A stretch of DNA of 64,000 nt, taken from Talpa occidentalis (taxonomy: Eukaryota > Chordata > Mammalia > Eulipotyphla > Talpidae). The position numbers were made by a program, and so were the translations under genes. The notes beneath the pieces were generated by a model, which was not told the DNA's origin, did no database searches, and was given only the letters and a program-made list of their open reading frames with translations. This document shows positions 58,671 through 64,000 of the stretch, piece after piece. Location of the stretch: positions 10,187,312-10,251,311 of the forward strand of contig NW_023601322.1 of NCBI RefSeq assembly GCF_014898055.3, written 5' to 3'. Position 1 is the first letter of the stretch, and each line of letters opens with the position of its first letter.

Positions 58671-58765
58671 ACTACATATGATTACTCTTTTGTGGGGAGG
58701 TCAATAAAATATCCCCTCAAACATTGTTACCTCTCCAGGTTAAAGAATAACAGTTTGAATAAAAT
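58671..58765 (+). repeat. 95-bp direct repeat, copy B
   Basis: This is the second copy of the repeat at 58112-58206, differing at seven positions. The 464 bases between the copies show no recognised element. Possible explanations are the ends of a diverged LTR-type element, two insertions of one short repeat, or an old segmental duplication with later loss. Confidence 0.95.
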
Positions 58766-59629
58766 ATGAGACATTGCAACAATGTTAAGGACAAACACAT
58801 TCACAAATGGGTTTGAATCCAGAGGCATAAAAATGTGTCATTTGGCTCAAAATGTGCCCTACTATGTCTTCTAGTCCATGAACATGCAACTTCAAAAGAC
58901 ATTAATTAAATGCTGACAGTTTTACCAGCATGCAGTGGAAAAAAACGAACAAGCAAAACTAAAACAATTTTGGCTAAATAGTTATGTTGTTGAAAAATAC
59001 TTTTTCACCATTAGGTATAAAGCATTTCATTGTAGCATTTGCAAGTATTCCCATGGGTTTATGCATGCTTCCCTGTACAAAAGCATAATTTTCTTTTTTC
59101 CTCTTGTGCCCAATTATCTTCTCTTTTACCATTTAAGTCAGGTAAAGATCATGTCTTGATATAATAATTGGTTGTGAATTAGTCATTTCAGTGAGTTATT
59201 TTGCTCTATAAACCTGTTTTCGTTTTGTGTTTTTTTTTTAACTTTAATGAATGATATCAACTGAGCTAGAAACCTTAGAACCAACTTACAGTTTTCCATA
59301 ATCATCAAATTCATAGCGACAAGTTGATTCCACCTGAGCAATACGTATGTAGTATTTCCACAGTTCTAGACCTCACCAACAGCCTGATCATTGCAATAAT
59401 GTTAAGGACATGTCTCCATGCCACTTCTTTTTGAATGCCTTCCTGAATTCATCAAAGTAGAATTAATAATTCCTTAATAGGTTCTTTGATGGCATATCTA
59501 TTTTAATAATGTAAAACAAAGATATAAACTGGTATTGGGAATAGATACATTGACTTTGAACTCTGCCAATATCCATGAGCAGGCATTTTCTCTTCTCTGA
59601 GGCCCAGGACATTTCTGTAAAATATGACC
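58766..59629. other. No gene recognised
   Basis: AT-rich DNA. The 74-codon frame at 58935-59159 has no motif. A short match (CATTGCAA-AATGTTAAGGACA) between 58772-58793 and 59389-59410 may be another trace of dispersed repeat. Confidence 0.42.
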
Positions 59630-59641
59630 TCATGAAGTTTT

Positions 59642-60298
59642 TTTTTTTTTTTTAATAAATTTTATTTTTATATTCCCCATACAATTGCAACCCCCCCATT
59701 CTGACCCAATCCCTCCCCTCCCGCCCCCCACCCCCCAAAAAGTGTCTCTGGTTCATAGTTTTTTGTTGATTTTGATTTTCACTTTCTTATAGTTATTCTT
59801 TTTCCTGGTCCCTTATTTAAGTTTTCTAGATTCCTGCTATGAGTGAGACCATCCGGTATTTTTCTTTTTCTTTCTGGCTTATTTCGCTGAGCATGATTCC
59901 TTCCAGTGCCATCCATGTTGCTGCAAATTGCATGTGTTTATCTTTTTTGAATGCTGAGTAATATTCCATGGTGTATATGTACCACATCTTCTTGATCCAG
60001 TCATCTATTTTTGGGCATTTGGGTTGTTTCCAAAGCTTAGCTATTGTAAATAGTGCTGCTATAAACATAGGGGTGCAGGTGTTCTTTGGGATTGATGTTT
60101 CTGTGTCCTTTGGGTAAATACCTAGGAGTGGAATTGCTGGATCATATGGAAGCTCTATGTTTAGTAGGTCCAGAAATCTCCACACAGCTTTCCATAGTGG
60201 TTGGACCAGTTTGCATTCCCACCAACAGTGCAGAAGAGTTCCTTTTTCTCCACACCCTCGCCAACATTTGTTGTTGCTAGTTTTTTTAATATGTGCCA
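59642..60298 (-). mobile_element. Young L1, 3' part (tail, 3' UTR, ORF2 end), antisense
   Basis: The poly(A) tail is a T run at 59641-59653, followed by the 3' UTR with the C-rich tract at 59711-59736. The ORF2 C-terminal coding region then follows in antisense up to the CCA at 60296-60298. TCATGAAGTTTT lies at 59630-59641, with its exact partner at 60944-60955 beyond the inverted part. Sequence identity to the 47-kb copy is high (about six differences in 190 bases compared). The minus-strand frame at 59826-60347 joins ORF2 to the inverted segment and is not a gene. Confidence 0.96.
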
Positions 60299-60943
60299 AT
60301 GAAATCGAATAGAAAATCCAGAAATAAACCCACAGATTTATGGTCAACTAATCTTTGACAAAGGAGCAAAGACTATGCATTGGAGCAAAGATAGTTTGTT
60401 CAATAAATGGTGCTGGGAAAACTGGGTCGCTACATGCAAAAGAATGAAGCTTGACCACTACCTCACACCATACACAAAAATCAACTCAAAATGGATTAAA
60501 AAACTAGACACAAGACCTGAAACCATAAAATACAAAGAAGGAAATATAGGCGAAACACTACGTGATTTGCACATCAAAGACATCTTTACAGACACATCAC
60601 CCAAAGCAGTGATAGTGAAGGCAAAGATAAACAGCTGGGACTACATCAAATTAAAGAGCTTCTGCACAGCAAAAGAGACAATAACAAAAACAAAGAGAAA
60701 CCCCACCAACTGGGAGAACATTTTTGCACCCAACACTAATGATAAAGGACTGATCACAAAAATCTGCAAAGAGCTGATGAGACTCAACAACAACAAAGAA
60801 AATAATCCAGTCAAAAAATGGGCAGAAGAGCTAAAAAGAAACTTCTCTGAAGAGGAAATGCAAATGGCCAACAGGCATATGAAAAAATGTTCAACATCAC
60901 TTGTCATCAGGGAAATGCAAATCAAAACTACCATGAGATACCA
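60299..60943 (+). mobile_element. Inverted 5' segment of the same young L1 (twin-priming product)
   Basis: From 60299 the L1 continues in sense orientation through the upstream ORF2 region, past [17 protein letters not shown]. It ends at GATACCAT (60943), where the right target duplication begins. CCA is shared by both arms at the junction. About 16 bases of L1 between the two arms are missing. A 5' inversion with junction microhomology and matching duplications at both outer ends is the classic twin-priming outcome. The frame at 60375-60971 runs from L1 into flanking DNA. Confidence 0.95.
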
Positions 60944-60955
60944 TCATGAAGTTTT

Positions 60956-61080
60956 GATAGAGGTGAGATGAGCAAAAAATGGTGGTAAATGCACTATAGG
61001 TAATCAGTAACTATTAATTCTATTATACCAATATTTATTACAAGTTCTGCTATATAATTGATCACAACTGGATGTGTGAT
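60956..61080. other. No feature recognised
   Basis: Short AT-rich gap after the L1 target duplication. Confidence 0.4.
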
Positions 61081-61165
61081 TGCACTTCTGTGTGTGCGCT
61101 CCTTGAAGATAGAGACCTTCCAGTATACACTAAGTATTAATAAACATTTGTTGAATTGAGTCGAG
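61081..61165 (+). mobile_element. L2/MIR-type 3'-end fragment
   Basis: GCTCCTTGAAGATAGAGACC and AAGTATTAATAAACATTTGT with TGAATTGAGT follow the L2 3' end ('agctccttgagggcagggac...caataaatatttgttgaatgaa'). Short and diverged. Confidence 0.5.
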
Positions 61166-62175
61166 TCCTAAATCTCAAGTCCCATGTCTAGCATTCAATT
61201 ACAAGATTAACACTATGGTCTCAAGAAAATTATCTTTTCATTTAAATAGATAAGTTGAGTGACTGACTTTATTAATTTTTTATTATTTTACTTTATTAAT
61301 ATTCTGTAGGAGTTGTATGGGAAAAATCAATATGTATGAAATTTTCTGAGCTGCATCTTTTAAAAAATCCGTTACAGTGAAAACAGTGAGTACACACATT
61401 GAAAATAGAAGTTTTGGGTTTCTATTTTTTTAAAGTCAGATGTGTGACACCATTGAAACTGCTCTGTATGTAACTGTAGAACTAAATTTTTTAAGGATAA
61501 GTATTTCATTTTAAAACATGAGCCTTAATGTTAAAATTATAACTAAAAGTCTTAAGATCCAGATCCATTAATATTAGAAATGAGTGGTAGACTCTAATGT
61601 CAGGAACTAATGGCTCCATAATATAGGGAACATATTTTAATTAAAAGTAAAACCCACAGCATCTTTGTGATCAGCACTTTAACAGTTGCTACCCGTGAGT
61701 AAGAGGAGGAAGGAGCAAAGTGAGCCCCTTTCTGAATAATAGAACTTCTCCAAGCAAAGGTTAGTTTACTTCCATGGGCAACTCTAACTTCATCTGAGCT
61801 TTAAAGGAAATTCAAGACCAGCTGTCATTTCTAAGGAACCTGGGATTTTCCTTGTGTTCTCCCCAAACTCAGTTTGTAACTGAATTAGTGAATCCTGAAC
61901 TACTGCTCCTAGGAGAAATATTAGATTAGCTTCCTATGAGTTTCTTGTCACAACCATTTTATCGATCAGTCAATGTATAATTTTGTTTTATGTGTGTTTT
62001 GTTTAAAGGTACCTTATTTTGATATATAATGTTGATTCATTAACATGAAGCTTAAGGCCAACAATGCTGTAACTCATGCCTGAGGAAGCTTATTTATCAT
62101 ACATGTTTTCTCCATAAAGCATATCAAAGTCACCTTGAGAGCTTAGGAACACAGGACAGCATGTCTGCCCTGCTA
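61166..62175. other. No gene recognised
   Basis: AT-rich DNA with no open frame of note and no clear repeat. Confidence 0.45.
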
Positions 62176-62190
62176 TGGGGGACCATTTTA

Positions 62191-62469
62191 TTATATTTTT
62201 TAATTTTATTTTTTAGAGATTTATTTCTTTATGCATACAAGAACTGGGGTGTAGGCCATAGGTATGGGAGTGAGAGGATTCACCAGAGACAGAGTAGGGA
62301 ACAGAACAAGCAGATCTACTGAAATACACTGCTGTATTTCTGTGGGCGAGACAGGAGAGATCTGCTTTGCCATGTGGATCACCTCCCTGGCCAGCTGGGG
62401 ATCGAACTAGCGATTGGTGGTAGCTTGACAATGCTTTGTCTTTAATCCCCTGTGCTACCAGGGAGGCCC
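62191..62469 (-). mobile_element. tRNA-like SINE, older subfamily, antisense, with 15-bp target duplication
   Basis: The AT-rich tail (TTATATTTTTTAATTTTATT) leads into CAAGAACTGGGGTGTAGGCC, GAAATACACTGCTGTATTTC (a local rearrangement of the usual CTGAGGGGAG core), and the reversed head ending CTACCAGGGAGGCCC. TGGGGGACCATTTTA flanks it exactly, at 62176-62190 and 62470-62484. Confidence 0.92.
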
Positions 62470-62484
62470 TGGGGGACCATTTTA

Positions 62485-62745
62485 AGCAGCAAAATCACCA
62501 AAAAAAAGCACAAAACTGCAAAAAATGTGACACTTAATTGACGATGGAAAGGATGCTTGTTTATAATCTGAGTGATTTTCCTTTTTCAAAAATTGACTCT
62601 TCGAGTTTCTTTCAACTTCTGACCACTCGTTTCCTTTTTTCCAGCATTTGTAATTTTATAGAAGCTTTCATCTATTATGAATTTTTACCCATTAAAATTT
62701 TTCTGGAGTTTTCATCAATTACAAGGTTTTGTCATCACCAGAGGT
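62485..62745. other. Spacer between two SINEs, nothing recognised
   Basis: AT-rich DNA. The frames at 62538-62747 and 62677-62898 have no motif, and the second runs into the SINE. Confidence 0.45.
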
Positions 62746-62758
62746 AGAACTCCACTAA

Positions 62759-63046
62759 TTTTTTTTTTTTATGGTTTATTTATTTTTTTATTTATTTATA
62801 CAAGCACTGGGTACAGTCAGAAGCGCGGGAGGGTGAGAGAATTCACCAGAGCCAGAGCGGGGAGCAGAGCAGGCAGAAGGACCAAAGTACACTGCTGAGG
62901 GGAGCAGCGGGCGGCAGGAGAGGTCTGCGCGCCATCTGGGACCCTCCTCCGGTGGCCGGGGAGCAGGCAGGGATCAAACCGGAGCTGCAGAGGCTGCAGG
63001 CATCTTCTCAACCCAGCGCTCAACCAATGCGCCACCGGGGAGGCCC
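62759..63046 (-). mobile_element. tRNA-like SINE, younger subfamily, antisense, with 13-bp target duplication
   Basis: The tail ATTTATTTATACAAGCACTG leads into GGGTACAGTCAGAAGCGCGG, ACACTGCTGAGGGGAGCAGC, CATCTGGGACCCTCCTCCGG, and the reversed head ending GCGCCACCGGGGAGGCCC. AGAACTCCACTAA flanks it exactly, at 62746-62758 and 63047-63059. CpG sites are still common in it, as expected for a young insertion. Confidence 0.95.
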
Positions 63047-63074
63047 AGAACTCCACTAACTTTAAATGAAATAG

Positions 63075-63850
63075 CATTTGTTGCTCTTTTTAATTCTAAA
63101 AATAGACCTTCCTTACAGAAAAATTGGACAACTTAGAAAAAATAGAGAAAAATGGAAATAATTGCTAATACATTTGCACAGAAATAGTCATTATTAGCAT
63201 TTTGAAATATATTATTATAGTTTTTTCTCCCATTTTCTCACACACAAAAGTGATATACATCTACTATTTTGTATATTGATTTTTCATTTACCATATCATT
63301 AATATTTCCATTTGATTAAACTATTTTGTAATGATATTTTAATTATAAGTAATATGCTCTCATATTGGTATACATCATTTATTTATCCATAATTATTATT
63401 CACTTAGACTGATGCCAAATTTCATTCTGTTAAACAGGACTGTGAAACCCATTTGAAACATCATTTTTTATAGTGTGTGTGTTAGATTATTTCATTAACA
63501 TCAATTTCTAGAAATGTGGGTACTGCATCAATAGTGTAAATATTTAAGGATTCTTGTTAATCCTTGACTGTTTTCCAGAAAGCTTTTTTAAACTGATATA
63601 TACAATTAAATTGGTTGTAGCTGAGAATTCTGCCTCACCACAACTTCTTTATATAAAAGAATTATTGTAAAATACTTCCAATTTTATCTGGGAAGTATTT
63701 GACTTACTGAATGTTTAAGTTGCATTATACTAGTAAGCTTGAACATCAAATGGATCATTGGCTAGCTGAAATTATTTTCTGAGCTACCTATTTAACCATT
63801 TTACCAACTTTTCTATTTGGATCCTGTCCCTTTCTTATTGATTTTTAAGA
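63075..63850 (-). mobile_element. Old L1 (L1ME-type) 3' end, antisense
   Basis: In order: TAGACCTTCCTTACAGAAAA, AATAATTGCTAATACATTTG, CATTATTAGCATTTTGAAAT, TTTTTCATTTACCATATCAT, ATCATTTATTTATCCATAAT and AATTTCTAGAAATGTGGGTA. These follow the antisense 3' UTR and ORF2 end of an L1ME-class element. It is far older than the young L1 copies in this window, and the subfamily is not assigned. Confidence 0.65.
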
Positions 63851-64000
63851 ATTATTTATGACTTATTTACCAAGACATACTACACGTCAGATACTGGGTG
63901 ATTGAAATCTTGTGATAAATAAACTCATATATAGTTCTTACCTCTTGAATCTTCTACAGCAAGGGGTACATGAACAGTTGCCTGTATTTATTAATTATTG
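63851..64000 (-). mobile_element. Possible L2/MIR-type fragment, antisense, at the window end
   Basis: AAGACATACTACACGTCAGA, TACTGGGTGATTGAAATCTT and GATAAATAAACTCATATATA resemble the antisense L2 3' end ('gcacctactatgtgccaggcactgtgctagg...acaaagataaataagaca'). Weak, and cut by the window edge. Confidence 0.35.

Noticed and set aside
60375..60971. 198-codon frame resembling a reverse-transcriptase protein
   Set aside because: It is the inverted ORF2 segment of the young L1 running into flanking DNA. It lacks the catalytic and endonuclease domains.

Overview
The window reads as nuclear DNA of a placental mammal, either intergenic or from a large intron. It is AT-rich and has no intact protein-coding gene I can support. 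Open frames are short, lack family motifs and mostly fall inside repeats. Ancient shared repeats (L2, MIR, MER5, MLT1, old L1) are mixed with young lineage-specific L1 and tRNA-like SINE copies. The SINE type (start near GGGCCTCCCTGGTGG, A/B boxes, tail of AAATAAATAAATCTTT) together with young L1 suggests a laurasiatherian. My best but weak guess is a rhinolophoid (horseshoe-type) bat.

Layout. 1-0.86 kb: a young L1 with a 5' inversion, cut by the window edge. 0.9-9.3 kb: mostly unassigned DNA, with a possible decayed antisense retrocopy at 1.95-3.1 kb, an MLT1-type LTR at 5.4-5.9 kb and an unexplained G+C-richer block at 7.7-9.25 kb. 9.5-13 kb: an antisense L2 with SINEs in and beside it. 13-24.4 kb: old L1 and L2 pieces, four SINEs and an ancient MER-type repeat. 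24.4-40 kb: sparse MIR, L2 and DNA-transposon remnants, two older-type SINEs and an unexplained G+C-richer block at 29.6-30.9 kb. 40.1-40.9 kb: a truncated young L1 followed about 100 bp later by a young SINE. 46.9-49.1 kb: an ancient L2 split by a young L1 that keeps the open C-terminal part of ORF2. 54.2-55.6 kb: two LTR-like blocks on opposite strands. 57.2-58.8 kb: MIRs, an (ATCT)15 microsatellite and a 95-bp direct repeat. 59.6-60.95 kb: a second L1 with a 5' inversion and flanking duplications. 62.2-63.9 kb: two SINEs followed by an old L1.

No genes work together here. What the sequence records is retrotransposition: L1 copies made by target-primed reverse transcription, two of them with the inverted 5' end of twin priming, and SINEs with 11-17 bp target-site duplications and A-rich tails that L1 machinery probably mobilised. 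I found no undescribed biological system. The best leads are the two inverted L1s, the 58-kb direct repeat, the paired LTR-like blocks, the possible retrocopy near 2-3 kb and two unexplained G+C-richer blocks.
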